Assembly: GCF_000430685.1 (NCBI RefSeq)
Contig: NZ_AUMM01000009.1
Span: forward strand, 1-64,000
DNA: 64,000 nt
Direction: 5' to 3'
From: Tuberibacillus calidus DSM 17572
GTDB taxonomy: Bacteria; Bacillota; Bacilli; Bacillales; Sporolactobacillaceae
The notes under the pieces: generated by a model
Told to the model about the DNA's origin: nothing
The model's database searches: none
Seen by the model: the letters and a program-made list of their open reading frames with translations, nothing else
Shown here: positions 8,789-18,088 of the stretch, piece by piece
How the letters are laid out: each line of letters starts with the position of its first letter
Position numbering within the stretch: the stretch's first letter is position 1
Translations under genes and position numbers: made by a program

Positions 8789-9159
8789 CAAAAATACGTG
8801 GCATCGATCACGTGCAAATTTGCATTCCAATCGGTGAAGAAGAAAAAGCCCGAAACTTTTATGGCGGACTGCTCGGGCTTCAAGAAATTGAAAAACCCGA
8901 CACCCTCAAAGCGAACGGCGGCGTTTGGTATCAGGTCGGCGATTTGGAGTTGCATATAGGGACCGAGAAGATGAACCAAGAAAAAGGAAAACGGCATGTC
9001 GCCTTTCGTGTGGATGACATTCAAGCCATGCGTACATTATTGGAGAACCATGGATTTACCATCAATGAAGAAAAGCCTATTCCCGGTGCGGAGCGGTTTT
9101 CCATTCGCGACCCATTTGGCAATCGCATGGAATTTATTTCTCGGAATACGTCTATCTGA
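8785..9159 (+). CDS. VOC (glyoxalase/bleomycin-resistance fold) family protein
   Basis: Single vicinal-oxygen-chelate domain of 124 residues with two beta-alpha-beta-beta-beta modules. Potential metal ligands are H in G-I-D-H-V-Q-I (residue 9), H in L-E-L-H-I-G (about 58) or K-R-H-V-A-F (about 71), and E in N-R-M-E-F-I (about 118). Members include glyoxalase I, fosfomycin-resistance enzymes and dioxygenases, and this sequence does not settle which. It overlaps the TauE-like exporter gene by 4 bp, so the pair probably handles one small metabolite: modification by this protein and export by the other. An intrinsic terminator follows directly. Confidence 0.85.
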   Translation: MTKIRGIDHVQICIPIGEEEKARNFYGGLLGLQEIEKPDTLKANGGVWYQVGDLELHIGTEKMNQEKGKRHVAFRVDDIQAMRTLLENHGFTINEEKPIPGAERFSIRDPFGNRMEFISRNTSI

Positions 9160-9162
9160 TAC

Positions 9163-9195
9163 GGGTGACCCAAGAAACGGGTCACCTTTATTTTT
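9163..9195 (+). terminator. Intrinsic terminator after the VOC gene
   Basis: GGTGACCC (9164-9171) pairs with GGGTCACC (9179-9186), followed by TTTATTTTT. Confidence 0.85.
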
Positions 9196-9200
9196 CATGA

Positions 9201-9234
9201 ATAAAAAAGCCAGCCTATTTCAGGCTGACTTTGG
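9201..9234 (-). terminator. Intrinsic terminator of ykuL (darB)
   Basis: On the minus strand AGTCAGCCTG and AGGCTGGCTT form a stem followed by a run of T. It overlaps the last codons of ykuL and faces the terminator of the convergent operon. Confidence 0.75.
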
Positions 9235-9676
9235 CGTGTTTTTGATCTTGCAAAAAATGATTCAAATACTTAAGCAAAGCGCTTCGCGGCAAAATCCCTT
9301 TAAAAAACCCTTCCTCATCTTCCACGCAGAGAAAAGTTTGGTCAATGGAGAGTTTTAAGGCCGTTAGAAAATCGTCATGAACCTTCAAAATTGGAATGTC
9401 GGCCTTCATCACCTCTTGCACTTTTCTCTTGCTTAATTTTTCAAATTCAATGCGTTCAATGCCGAAAATATTGTTCAAAATCATCGTTTTGCTGATGATG
9501 CCCTTAAGTTTATTGTCGATATCCAAGACCGGAACGGCGGAATATCCGGTTTTCACTAAAACGAGTAGCGCATGCTCCAACGGATTAATCGTTTGGACAT
9601 GAGCGACAACATCAGAAGGAATGATTAAATCCATGATGTCCTTATTCAGAACATCTTCCGTAGTTAATCTTGCCAT
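9215..9676 (-). CDS. ykuL: CBS-domain c-di-AMP-binding protein (DarB/CbpB, YkuL)
   Basis: Two CBS motifs make one Bateman module, 153 residues from ATG 9676. The first repeat covers about residues 10-70 (S-A-V-P-V-L-D and G-I-I-S-K) and the second about 85-145. In B. subtilis, YkuL (DarB) binds cyclic di-AMP, and in its apo form it stimulates the (p)ppGpp synthetase and pyruvate carboxylase. The start is chosen because AAAGGGG abuts the upstream in-frame ATG 9685 but is suitably spaced for 9676. Position beside ccpC-dapH-dapL agrees with the B. subtilis map. The DarB function is inferred from family and synteny. Confidence 0.85.
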   Translation of the reverse strand: MARLTTEDVLNKDIMDLIIPSDVVAHVQTINPLEHALLVLVKTGYSAVPVLDIDNKLKGIISKTMILNNIFGIERIEFEKLSKRKVQEVMKADIPILKVHDDFLTALKLSIDQTFLCVEDEEGFFKGILPRSALLKYLNHFLQDQKHAKVSLK

Positions 9677-9987
9677 GAGTTTCATCCCCTTTATTCAAGA
9701 GCAATTGTAAGCCCTTTCATCCCCTAATAACAGTTTATCACAGATGGATGGAAACGTTCATTCCTTTACAACTATAACATATCACCTTTTAACCGCACGT
9801 TGGATGTATTCGCAACAACCCCTTTTTTTAAGGGGGGATGATTCCCTACAAACCCTTGACAAGATGGGGCGATAGAAAAAAGATAAGCCTCTTTCAATCC
9901 CTAGAAACATGCGTCATGCGCGATCGTTCAAACTAAACGGTTATGAATCTACTTTTGGAATATACTAAGCCTTATCGTTTTAGCTTT

Positions 9988-10016
9988 TTGACAGGAACAT
10001 ATATTCGTATTACAAT
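9988..10016 (+). promoter_or_regulatory. Near-consensus sigma-A promoter
   Basis: TTGACA (9988-9993), 17-bp spacer, TACAAT (10011-10016). It points at the small gene starting at 10052. The 300 or so bases between ykuL and this promoter hold nothing else I can support. Confidence 0.8.
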
Positions 10017-10051
10017 GAGTAATGATGATTTGATCGGAAAGGATGACCGTC

Positions 10052-10267
10052 ATGGACAACCGTTTTTCCGTGATGGAGCGTCAGTGGGTCGGCGGTGCGA
10101 TGCGCCTCGTCGTCATGGACTGGAAAAAAGGAGAAATCCTTACTTTCATGCTCGATGACCTCGAAGAACCATCGGTCGATCAGGAGCTAGTTTCATTTAT
10201 TAAAAACATGCGGCCCATTTTGGAAAAACCTTTATGGAAAAGCTCCCCACCGAATAAATCCCATTGA
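10052..10267 (+). CDS. Small hypothetical protein
   Basis: A 71-residue protein that I do not recognise. It is kept because a near-perfect sigma-A promoter lies 36 bp upstream and AAAGGA sits 9 nt before ATG 10052; the ATG at 10043 is too close to that site. The sequence is acidic in the middle (M-L-D-D-L-E-E-P) and ends with a basic, proline-containing tail. No membrane segment, signal peptide or cysteine is present. It is convergent with the pit gene. Confidence 0.55.
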   Translation: MDNRFSVMERQWVGGAMRLVVMDWKKGEILTFMLDDLEEPSVDQELVSFIKNMRPILEKPLWKSSPPNKSH

Positions 10268-10349
10268 TAGCCTTGAAACTGACAAGCTTCGCGAAACGAC
10301 ATGTCAGCGATGTAAAGGTCGCATGAACCCAAGATCCGAATCTATCATA

Positions 10350-10385
10350 TAAAAAAAGCTTGTCCCTCCTAAGAAGGACAAACTT
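10350..10385 (-). terminator. Intrinsic terminator downstream of pit
   Basis: On the minus strand TTGTCC and GGACAA arms (with flanking AAG/CTT) enclose CTTCTTAGGA, followed by seven T residues. Confidence 0.75.
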
Positions 10386-10449
10386 CACACTCTGAACGCT
10401 TGAGTTGATCATTCACAGCCATAACGGCCTTCATAAAGCCAGAATGACA

Positions 10450-11451
10450 TTAGAGAAATAAATGCAATAACTCGTAGAAAATAGCTCCAAGAACAACAGT
10501 CACAGGCAAGGTAATAATCCATGTCAGGACGATGTTGATCGCCGTTCCCCATTTCACGCCCTTCACCCGTTCAGCTGAACCGACCCCCATAATCGAGGAA
10601 GAAATAACATGTGTTGAACTGACAGGTAAATGCAGGTTCGTAAAACCGAAAATAATAATGGCTGAAGAGATGTCCGCTGCCGCACCGTTGACCGGGCGGA
10701 TTTTCATGATTTTACCACCGACTGTTTTAATAATTTTCCAACCGCCTATCGATGTGCCAAGCCCCATCGCTGCCGCACAGGCGATGCGCACCCACATGGG
10801 GATCGTCTCCATGTTCGGCAAAAAACCCGAAGCGAAGAGCGCTAAAGTAATGATTCCCATGGACTTTTGGGCATCATTGGTGCCATGGCTGAACGATTGC
10901 AGAGCCGCCGTAAAAATTTGGACAATGCGAAACCCTCGATTGGTTTTTGATAACGGAAACCGGCGAAAAACAATCGAAAAAATCGTCATTATGATAAAAC
11001 CAAGGGCAAGAGCAATGATCGGCGAAAACACCAAAGCTTCAATGATGCTCAAAAAACCCGAAAAATTAATGCCATTTATACCAAGGGCCGCGATGCCGGA
11101 TCCGGCTAGTGAGCCAATAAGCGCATGTGACGAGCTGCTTGGGATGCCAAAATACCAAGTGAGCAAATTCCAAACGATCGCAGAAAGCAGCGCCGCCAAA
11201 ACAAGCGTGGTGCCGTTTTCGACATGGAGTGGATCGATGATGCCTTTTCCGATCGTTTGTGCAACCCCAGTGAAAAGTAGCGCGCCAAAAAAATTCGCAC
11301 ACGCCGCAAAAATGATGGCTAGGCGCGGAGGTAAAGCCCGCGTCGATACCGATGTGGCAATCGTGTTTGCTGTGTCATGAAAACCGTTAATAAAGTCAAA
11401 TACAAGGGCAAACAAAACAATCAAAATGGTGAGAATCAGCACAGAATCCAT
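10450..11451 (-). CDS. pit: Low-affinity inorganic phosphate transporter, PiT family
   Basis: Inner-membrane phosphate:cation symporter of 333 residues. The family shows two inverted signature repeats, seen here as D-F-I-N-G-F-H-D-T-A-N-T (residues 19-30) and S-H-G-T-N-D-A-Q-K-S-M-G (about 192-203), plus the serine-rich P-S-S-S-S-H-A-L-I-G and V-S-S-T-H-V-I-S-S-S segments. About ten transmembrane helices are predicted. It lies 12 bp downstream of a DUF47/PhoU-like gene, the ykaA-pit arrangement of B. subtilis, where the DUF47 protein is thought to regulate the transporter. A terminator follows. Confidence 0.93.
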   Translation of the reverse strand: MDSVLILTILIVLFALVFDFINGFHDTANTIATSVSTRALPPRLAIIFAACANFFGALLFTGVAQTIGKGIIDPLHVENGTTLVLAALLSAIVWNLLTWYFGIPSSSSHALIGSLAGSGIAALGINGINFSGFLSIIEALVFSPIIALALGFIIMTIFSIVFRRFPLSKTNRGFRIVQIFTAALQSFSHGTNDAQKSMGIITLALFASGFLPNMETIPMWVRIACAAAMGLGTSIGGWKIIKTVGGKIMKIRPVNGAAADISSAIIIFGFTNLHLPVSSTHVISSSIMGVGSAERVKGVKWGTAINIVLTWIITLPVTVVLGAIFYELLHLFL

Positions 11452-11463
11452 CGGTAAACCCCT

Positions 11464-12081
11464 TTATGCATTACGCATGATAATCGTTTCCAGAGTATTA
11501 GCGACATCTTCGCAGTCATCCGCAATGGCTTCAAGCATTTCATATAGTTCTTTATATTTAATAATGTTGATCGGATCTTTTTCCTTTAAGAATAAATCAC
11601 GTATGCATTCCTGATGCATGTCATCGCATTGGGATTCATAATCATTGATTTTAATGACGTGTGAACGGATATTTAACAATTTGCGCCGTTGCAAATGTTT
11701 GGCTGCTTCACTGATTTCTTTTGTTGCCGCAAGTAACAGGTCAACAAACCGAACCATATTCTCTGGGGGATTGATAAATTGATATATTTCAATCCTGGAT
11801 GCCCATTGTTCAAAACCGTCCAACACATCATCCATTTTCATCGCCAAAGATAAAATATCTTCCCGTTCAAGCGGAGTGATGAACGTTTTGTTAAGGTCGA
11901 CGATCAATTCATGAATGAACGCATCACCTTTGCGCTCATATTCCTTCATCGTTCGCGAAAATTCCTCCAAGTCTTTGGTTGAGCGAATTTTATATTCGAC
12001 AAAAAACGTCGCTGCCTCCTCAACATTGACTGCAATTTGATTCAACAAATTCAAAAACTTGTCGTTTTTAGAAAAAAACAC
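11464..12081 (-). CDS. ykaA: DUF47 / PhoU-like phosphate transport regulator (YkaA-like)
   Basis: All-helical cytoplasmic protein of 205 residues related to PhoU, consistently paired with PiT transporters. Conserved acidic metal-binding motifs of the family are visible: E-R-K-G-D (about 49-53), the M-K-M-D-D-V-L-D segment (81-88), and C-D-D-M-H and I-A-D-D-C-E-D-V-A-N in the second helical repeat. The start is GTG 12081, seven bases after GGGGG. It precedes pit by 12 bp in one operon, so it probably adjusts PiT activity rather than the high-affinity Pst system. Confidence 0.9.
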   Translation of the reverse strand: MFFSKNDKFLNLLNQIAVNVEEAATFFVEYKIRSTKDLEEFSRTMKEYERKGDAFIHELIVDLNKTFITPLEREDILSLAMKMDDVLDGFEQWASRIEIYQFINPPENMVRFVDLLLAATKEISEAAKHLQRRKLLNIRSHVIKINDYESQCDDMHQECIRDLFLKEKDPINIIKYKELYEMLEAIADDCEDVANTLETIIMRNA

Positions 12082-12232
12082 ACTCTCGCCCCCAATGAAA
12101 AATTCATTAACCGAAATTATTTTAACAATTATCCCTATAAAAACAAGGAAATTTACAATATCTTAACAAACCTCGACAAAAAGAAAGTTCTAAAACCTTC
12201 ACACGGCTTGTCCAGCTAAACGTCAACATAGC

Positions 12233-12283
12233 CTAAACTTCAATATCACAAACGTTGTCTTCCGGATCCAATGTTAAAGTCAC
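12233..12283 (-). CDS. Possible 16-residue microprotein
   Basis: GGAAAGGAG is followed after eight bases by GTG and 16 codons (MTLTLDPEDNVCDIEV) to TAG. The ribosome site is excellent, but such a short frame can occur by chance or be a gene remnant. It lies in the 300-bp gap between ykaA and csgA, where nothing else is evident. Confidence 0.2.
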   Translation of the reverse strand: MTLTLDPEDNVCDIEV

Positions 12284-12380
12284 TTTTCTTTCTCCTTTCC
12301 CATCATCATCCGGGCATGTTTTTACACCGATTGTGGGATCGTATTAAAGAACATGATTTCTTGGAAAAAGGGGAATGATG

Positions 12381-12632
12381 ATGGATCATACTTTGGATTA
12401 TTTGCGCGAATCGCTCTCCAATTGGATTGAAGAGGACGAGTTGGCCTACAGAATTTATCATAAACTTGAAAATAGCACCTATTCAAGTGAGAGAGATTTT
12501 GCTGCACATCTCAGCCAGGAGGAAATTCAGCATTTATCCGAGTTAATCAAAAAGGAAATGCACTACGCGAACCAAGAACAAGACACCGTACGTCTCGCCC
12601 AGCTGAATGAAGTTTACGAACAGTTGTATTAA
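12381..12632 (+). CDS. csgA: Sporulation-specific protein CsgA homologue
   Basis: An 83-residue acidic protein. Its ends match my memory of B. subtilis CsgA, a sigma-G-dependent forespore protein of about 82 residues with unknown molecular role: near the start L-x-Y-L-R-E-S-L-S-N, and at the end N-Q-E-Q-D-T-V-R-L-A-Q-L-N-E-V-Y-E-Q-L. The third of three consecutive ATG codons is chosen because AAAGGGG is then seven bases upstream and the N terminus aligns as M-D-x-T-L. It has no membrane segment or cysteines. Expression in the developing spore is an inference from the family. Confidence 0.75.
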   Translation: MDHTLDYLRESLSNWIEEDELAYRIYHKLENSTYSSERDFAAHLSQEEIQHLSELIKKEMHYANQEQDTVRLAQLNEVYEQLY

Positions 12633-12670
12633 TTCCACCGGATGTAAGCCGTTCGGCTTTGAGAAAACAT

Positions 12671-12835
12671 GACTCTGCTAACAAACCTTTCAGGTGTTGG
12701 CAGAGCCTTCATTGCCCTTTTGCTCGACTAAAAAGGATATTCTTTTTACCAGCAAAAGCCTATTAGGTGCAAAAGCAAAGCCTTAGTTATCCTTATATTT
12801 TCCTGTTAAATGATCTTTTTTTACCAGTACAAGTA
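12671..12835 (+). repeat. Two tandem copies of the dispersed intergenic hairpin repeat
   Basis: First copy: CTCTGCTAACAAACCTTTCA, GGTGTTGGCAGAGCCTTC and ATTGCCCTTTTGCTCG. It continues through TTTTTACCAGCAAAAGCC into a second unit (TATTAGGTGCAAAAGCAAAG, CCTTAGTTATCCTTATATTT, TCCTGTTAAA) ending with TTTTTTACCAGTACAAG. CTCTGCtaac/gttGGCAGAG forms the stem of the first copy. The tandem organisation gives a unit of about 85-95 bp. Confidence 0.7.
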
Positions 12836-13032
12836 AAAACCTTTATAACAAGAAAAAGCAAATGAATAAGTCCCAACACCCCCGCAAGCGAAACGGTTGA
12901 TCGTCCTCCCTTTCACGGGTTAGAGCGTACTTAAATGCATCACAATTTATACTTGACGGGGGTGATGATTTTATATAAAGTTAAACTCGTGAACTATTTA
13001 ATTGTTGAATCATTATTTGAGAGGGGGGTTTT

Positions 13033-13491
13033 ATGGACCGCGCGGCATTCATTGATCTCATCCAACGTTACGAATACCTTACCTTTCTCATACATAAACG
13101 GGCAGAATTTATCATAAGCAAGGAAATTAGTGAAAATGTGACGTACGACCAACATTTTGTGCTCCGCTATATCATGCAAAATGAAAATTGCACACCAACC
13201 GACTTGGCTAAACAATTTTATGTGCAAAAAGGGGCAGTGACCGCCATCATTAATCGTTTAGTTGAGAAAGGGTATGTTCGTCGCGAGAGGGATACGAAAG
13301 ATCGACGAGTCATATATTTGCATTTGACAGATAAGGGCATTCATTTTTACGAGGAAAGCCTGAAAAAAATACACGAAAATTTCGCCAGCCTCATGGCCCA
13401 CTTTACAGATCAAGAGATTGAAACCTTTATCCAGACTTATGAAAAATTGGCCACTGCGCTCAAAACGGCCGTAGAAAGTATGGGTGACTAA
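13033..13491 (+). CDS. MarR family transcriptional regulator
   Basis: Winged-helix dimeric regulator of 152 residues; the recognition region T-P-T-D-L-A-K-Q-F-Y-V-Q-K-G-A-V-T-A-I-I is followed by the wing R-R-E-R-D-T-K-D-R-R-V-I-Y, a classic D-x-R motif. GAGGGGGG precedes ATG 13033. It overlaps or abuts the large MMPL transporter gene, the same order as B. subtilis ydgG-ydgH, so it most likely represses this pump until a hydrophobic ligand binds. TTGACG (12952) and TATAAA with a short spacer upstream may be the promoter, with AT-rich partial dyads after it as possible operators. Confidence 0.9.
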   Translation: MDRAAFIDLIQRYEYLTFLIHKRAEFIISKEISENVTYDQHFVLRYIMQNENCTPTDLAKQFYVQKGAVTAIINRLVEKGYVRRERDTKDRRVIYLHLTDKGIHFYEESLKKIHENFASLMAHFTDQEIETFIQTYEKLATALKTAVESMGD

Positions 13492-13492
13492 A

Positions 13493-16400
13493 ATGAGAAT
13501 GGTGTTAAAAGGCAAATGGATGATAATGGCAGCTTGGATCGTTTTGATTGCTGTATTGCTCATGACGCAACCGAATTTTTCCGACCTTGTCCATGAAAAA
13601 GGGCAAGCGACCGTTCCTGAAGGTTATAGTTCATCTGTTGCCAGTGACCTGTTAAAAGCTTTGAATCAAGAAAACGGCTCGGGTCAAACCTCTTCGGCTG
13701 TGCTTGTTTTTTATGATAAACATGGATTATCAAAGGCTGACCATGCCGAAATAAAAAAAGCCATAAACCAACTCGATAGGAAAAAATTATCGCTTGGCAT
13801 CACCGATATCATAAGCGTATTCAACCAGCCTAATTTAAAAGAAAAACTCGTTTCAAAAGACAATACTACAATGCTTGTCAGCCTGAATATTGAAACTAAC
13901 GACCGCGATACGAGGGCTTTAACGGACGATTTATATACGGCGATTGATAATATCAAAGTCGATCATTATTTTACAAGCGACTGGATGATCAATAACGACA
14001 CTGAAGAAAGCATGCAATCCGGCGTACATAAAACCGAATATCTTACGGTCATTTTCATTCTTTTAGTGCTCATCATTGTTTTCCGGTCGGCCATTGCCCC
14101 CTTCATTCCGCTGATTTCTGTCGGCGTTTCCTTTGTCGTATCACAAGCGATTGTGGCCTTTTTGATTGACTGGTTCAATTTCCCAGTCTCCAACTTTACG
14201 CAAATTTTTCTAGTTGCCGTGCTCTTTGGCATCGGGACCGACTACTGTATCTTACTGATCAGTCGCTTTCGTGAAGAATTGCCGAAACATGAGACCGTCA
14301 ATGAGGCGATCATCACCACTTTCAAACATGGCGGACGCACGGTCTTTTTTAGCAGCTTAGCCGTTTTGATCGGCTTCTCAGCCATTGGGTTATCCACTTT
14401 TAAAATTTACCAATCGGCTGTTGCCGTCGCCGTAGGGATTGCCGTCATGATTGTCGCTTTGCTTACCATTGTGCCGTTTTTCATGTCGGTGCTTGGCCCA
14501 AAACTCTTCTGGCCATCGCGCAAAGCGCTCGATCATAGCGAAAGCCGTTTTTGGGGTAACCTTGGGGCATTTGCCTTCAAACGCCCGCTGATTGCGCTAC
14601 TGATTGTCGCCTGTGTGTCCCTGCCATTTCTCTTGACTTATGATAACGTGCGGTCCTTCAACAGTATGAAAGAAATCGGTGACGACTATCCCTCTGTCAA
14701 GGGGTTCAATCTTATCGCCGATCATTTTAATTCCGGTGAGGCGATGCCAACGACCGTTGTATTAAAAAACGATGAACGCATGGATCGCCGAGAAGCCTTA
14801 CAAGCCATTGAAGCGATCACGCAGGAAATCAAAAAGACCGACCATGTTGCCGTCGTCCGTAGCGTGACCGAGCCGCTCGGTGAGCCAATCAAAAATTTTC
14901 TCGTTCCCAATCAAGCCCAGACACTTGAAGACGGCCTAAAGAAAGCCAATGACGGTGTGAAAAAGATTGCTGCAGGGCTGAATGATGCGAGTATGAAGTT
15001 ACAAGATTCGAGCCCACAATTAACAAAAGCAGCTGATGGCATCGATCGTCTCATAAACGGAACCACCGATTTAAAGACCGGCGTGTTAACACTCCAAGAC
15101 GGATTAACAAAAATACAAAAGGGCATTGAATCCGGTGCTGCAGGCGCTGGTGACATCAAAAACGGACTATCACAACTTAAAACCAACGCCGAGCGCTTAT
15201 TATCTTCGCAGCAGCAATTGCTCGGCGGATATGAACAAATGCAAAACAGTCTTGAAGCCATTAATAAAAATTACAAAAGCATTCAAACGGGATTAACACA
15301 AAGCATTTCCACTGTTAAACAAAGCTTGGATAACTATGTGAATGACAATGATGCTGCAATGAAGAACGATCATTTCAAACAGGCCTATGGAATGATCAAC
15401 TGGCTGCTCACCGGCAAAGGATTCAATTTTCCAAGCCCGCTTCTAGCCATGCAAGATCTTTACAAAGGCATGCAAACACTCGCCACTAAAATGGATGAAG
15501 CAAACAGTGGATTCCGTCAACTGGTCGAGGGACAAAAAGCGTTTAACAGCGGCTTGACAAAACTGATCGCTGGCATTGACCAATTGCAAAGTGGTTTAAA
15601 TCAAGCAGCCGCTGGCGAAGGGCAGGCCATCAAGAACCTCCCTTCGATGGCTCAAGGGCTTGACAGCCTTGCCGACGCTCAGTCACAGTTGAAAAGCGGT
15701 TTTACCGATATGCGTGAACAAATGGACAAATTAACAAGCGGCTTGGATGATGCGGTCAACGGACTTAACAAAGTATCAGACGGTTTGGATGATGCCGGAA
15801 CGTTTTTAAACGAGCTGTCCCAAACGAACAGTTCTTTAGCCGGTTTTTACATTCCCGACCAAGCGCTTCGAGATAAAAGCTTTCAACAGTCAATTGACAA
15901 CTACATGTCTCGCGATCGGAAAATGACAAAAATAGATGTTGTATTTGATGTGAATCCGTATTCGGAAACCGCGCTTAACCAAATCGAAGACATAAAAGCC
16001 GCAGTCAAACGGGCCGCAAAGGGTACGCCCCTTGAAAACGCCACCGTTGCCGTTGGAGGCGTCTCAAGCGTCTTTCACGACCTGGATCACATCTCTGATG
16101 CGGACTACAATCGAACAGCGAGCTTTATGTTAATCGGCATCGGTATCGTCCTCATCACCCTTTTCCGGTCTTTGATCATGCCTATTTATGTGATTGCCTC
16201 CCTCATCTTAACGTATTTCACGGCCATCGGCGTCTCCGAAGCGATTTTCGTCAATGGTCTTGGCTATACCGGACTTAACTGGGCGATCCCGTTTTTCAGT
16301 TTCGTCATGGTCATTGCGCTAGGTGTGGATTATAGTATTTTCCTAATGGACCGCTTTAATGAATATCGCGGTCAACCTGTAAAAGAAGCGATGCTTTCCG

Positions 16401-16627
16401 CAATGAAAAATATGGGCACAGTCATCATGTCGGCGGCGATCATCCTCGGCGGAACATTCGCTGCCATGATGCCATCCGGTGTCGTAACGTTGATGGAAAT
16501 TGCCACTATCATTATCATCGCGCTGTTGTTGTATACATTGTTCGTCCTCCCGCTTTTCATCCCGGTACTCGTCCGGACGTTCGGCAAAGCCAACTGGTGG
16601 CCGTTTATATATAAAGAAAATGAATGA
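13493..16627 (+). CDS. MMPL/RND-family transporter (YdgH-like)
   Basis: Large membrane protein of 1044 residues with the RND/MMPL plan: a first helix, a large extracytoplasmic loop, a block of transmembrane helices (about 180-390), a second very long loop (about 400-880), then another helix block (about 885-1035). Transmembrane motifs G-I-G-T-D-Y-C-I-L-L and G-V-D-Y-S-I-F-L-M-D carry the aspartate-tyrosine pairs for proton coupling. The second loop contains heptad-like repeats of the form L-x-x-G-L-x-x-L, predicting a long helical hairpin as in YhgE/YdgH proteins. Start at ATG 13493 or GTG 13484 is undecided; both overlap or touch the MarR gene. It probably exports hydrophobic compounds or lipids. 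Confidence 0.9.
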   Translation: MRMVLKGKWMIMAAWIVLIAVLLMTQPNFSDLVHEKGQATVPEGYSSSVASDLLKALNQENGSGQTSSAVLVFYDKHGLSKADHAEIKKAINQLDRKKLSLGITDIISVFNQPNLKEKLVSKDNTTMLVSLNIETNDRDTRALTDDLYTAIDNIKVDHYFTSDWMINNDTEESMQSGVHKTEYLTVIFILLVLIIVFRSAIAPFIPLISVGVSFVVSQAIVAFLIDWFNFPVSNFTQIFLVAVLFGIGTDYCILLISRFREELPKHETVNEAIITTFKHGGRTVFFSSLAVLIGFSAIGLSTFKIYQSAVAVAVGIAVMIVALLTIVPFFMSVLGPKLFWPSRKALDHSESRFWGNLGAFAFKRPLIALLIVACVSLPFLLTYDNVRSFNSMKEIGDDYPSVKGFNLIADHFNSGEAMPTTVVLKNDERMDRREALQAIEAITQEIKKTDHVAVVRSVTEPLGEPIKNFLVPNQAQTLEDGLKKANDGVKKIAAGLNDASMKLQDSSPQLTKAADGIDRLINGTTDLKTGVLTLQDGLTKIQKGIESGAAGAGDIKNGLSQLKTNAERLLSSQQQLLGGYEQMQNSLEAINKNYKSIQTGLTQSISTVKQSLDNYVNDNDAAMKNDHFKQAYGMINWLLTGKGFNFPSPLLAMQDLYKGMQTLATKMDEANSGFRQLVEGQKAFNSGLTKLIAGIDQLQSGLNQAAAGEGQAIKNLPSMAQGLDSLADAQSQLKSGFTDMREQMDKLTSGLDDAVNGLNKVSDGLDDAGTFLNELSQTNSSLAGFYIPDQALRDKSFQQSIDNYMSRDRKMTKIDVVFDVNPYSETALNQIEDIKAAVKRAAKGTPLENATVAVGGVSSVFHDLDHISDADYNRTASFMLIGIGIVLITLFRSLIMPIYVIASLILTYFTAIGVSEAIFVNGLGYTGLNWAIPFFSFVMVIALGVDYSIFLMDRFNEYRGQPVKEAMLSAMKNMGTVIMSAAIILGGTFAAMMPSGVVTLMEIATIIIIALLLYTLFVLPLFIPVLVRTFGKANWWPFIYKENE

Positions 16628-16640
16628 TCTATCACTTTAA

Positions 16641-16679
16641 AAAGTTCCTGAATGCCTAAATCGCATCAGGAACTTTTTT
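16641..16679 (+). terminator. Intrinsic terminator after the MMPL gene
   Basis: AAAGTTCCTGA (16641-16651) pairs perfectly with TCAGGAACTTT (16666-16676) and a T run follows. Confidence 0.9.
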
Positions 16680-16754
16680 GTGCCGGTCACATTGCCCACT
16701 TGTGCCATTTTGTCGTGGATGCTCAGCTCTAAAACAAAAATTTTTTAATGAGTA

Positions 16755-16804
16755 TTGTATAACGACACTTGTGTCATTATAATAGAAATAACGACACAAG
16801 TGTC
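16755..16804 (+). promoter_or_regulatory. Promoter with two palindromic TetR-type operators
   Basis: TTGTAT (16755-16760) and TATAAT (16778-16783) are separated by exactly 17 bp. The spacer contains the perfect palindrome GACACTTGTGTC (16764-16775). A second perfect palindrome, GACACAAGTGTC (16793-16804), lies just after the expected transcription start. Both are flanked by AC on the left and AT on the right. The downstream tetR gene is the likely source of the repressor. Confidence 0.85.
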
Positions 16805-16829
16805 ATTTTATTTGCAAAGGAGAAAATGT

Positions 16830-18088
16830 ATGAATCGTCAACTTTTTCGACTTAAAGGGTATTTGCCGCTATTATTGGCGCAAATTATCTCAAACCTGGG
16901 CGACTGGCTGGATATCTTAGCCCTCATGGCTTTAATTGCTTTAAAATGGGGCGCCTCACCCCTCGCGATGTCCATGACCATGTTGTGTTTGGCCTGCCCG
17001 TCCATGGTACTAGGTTCAGTGGCTGGCGTATTGGCGGACCGGCTTAACCGAAAATCTTTAATGATCATCTCCGATCTTGTGAGATAGTCACGGTCTGTGG
17101 CTTTGTTTTATCCACACACTTGTGGCAAATATACGTATTGCTCATCATTAAGTCGAGTTTCTCAGCACTTTTCTCGCCCGCCGAAAGCGGAAAAATAAAA
17201 GAAATCGTGCCGAATGAGTTCATGCAGCCGGCAGTAGCGACAAGGGAGCTCGTCAATAACGGCGCAAAGATTGTCGGACCCATTATCAGTGGCGCCATCG
17301 TTTCCTTCATCGGTATCAAATGGGCTTTTTATTTGGACAGTCTAACGTTTATTCTTTCTGCTTTGTTTTTATCATGGGTGCCGGGAGCGGGCACTGTTCG
17401 CACAAATCAAGGTAAAACCTACACCTTTAAACGGCAAAGTTTCATGCAACAGTTTAAAGAGGGTTTCCGATTCATTATACAATCACCAAGGTTGCTCGCC
17501 GGTTTGCTCGTTTTTTGTTTTGTCTTTTTCGCCCTCCAAATAGCGGACTCGCAAATCGTCATTTTACTTAGAGAATTGGACGGAGACCCCACGAATCTAC
17601 TCGGTTGGATCATGGCGGCGAGCGGCACGGGAGTTATCTGTGCCTCGCTTTTACTTAATAAAAAAGAAATCAAATCGTATTTGACATCACTTTGTTTTGG
17701 TAGCATGGAGCTGGGAAGCGTGCTCGCTTTGGAAGGCACTCTGATTCACTCACCCTATCTTTTAGTAGCCATCCTTTATCCGCTCACAGGCATTATTGCC
17801 GGTTTTTCCTTCGGCATGGCGATGATGCCTTTTGACATCATGGTGCAAAAAATGACGCCTCAGCATTTAACCGGCCGCGTTTTCGGTGTCATTGGCAGCT
17901 TCGTGACGACATCCACTTTATTAGGTCTGGCTTGCGGGGGACTAATATCTCAATACCTAGGTGTTGTTTTTACCTTTATCCTTTCGGGAAGTTTGCTTGT
18001 CATGTGCGGTATGATCGTCTATAGTTTTCGTAGAAGACTGGATGGTGTAAAGAAAGATGCCGAAAGTATCACAGGAACACTTCATTAA
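16830..18088 (+). pseudogene. MFS drug-efflux transporter, frameshifted
   Basis: Major facilitator superfamily protein of the macrolide-efflux (MefA-like) type, about 419 residues if restored. ATG 16830 follows AAAGGAG. The first frame gives an N-terminal region with two or three helices and motif-A-like G-V-L-A-D-R-L-N-R-K-S, then stops at TAG 17085-17087. The remaining ten or so helices continue in another frame from just after 17087 (V-T-V-C-G-F-V-L-S-T-H-L-W-Q-I-Y). Adding one base within GTGAGATAGTC, for example a G before TAG, restores a continuous protein. Either the gene is a recent pseudogene or this is a sequencing error. It is preceded by the double operator and overlaps tetR by 32 bp. 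Confidence 0.85.

Noticed and set aside
10532-11380. A long plus-strand frame opposite pit (282 codons)
   Set aside because: Antisense shadow of the strongly conserved phosphate transporter, with no ribosome site or family features.
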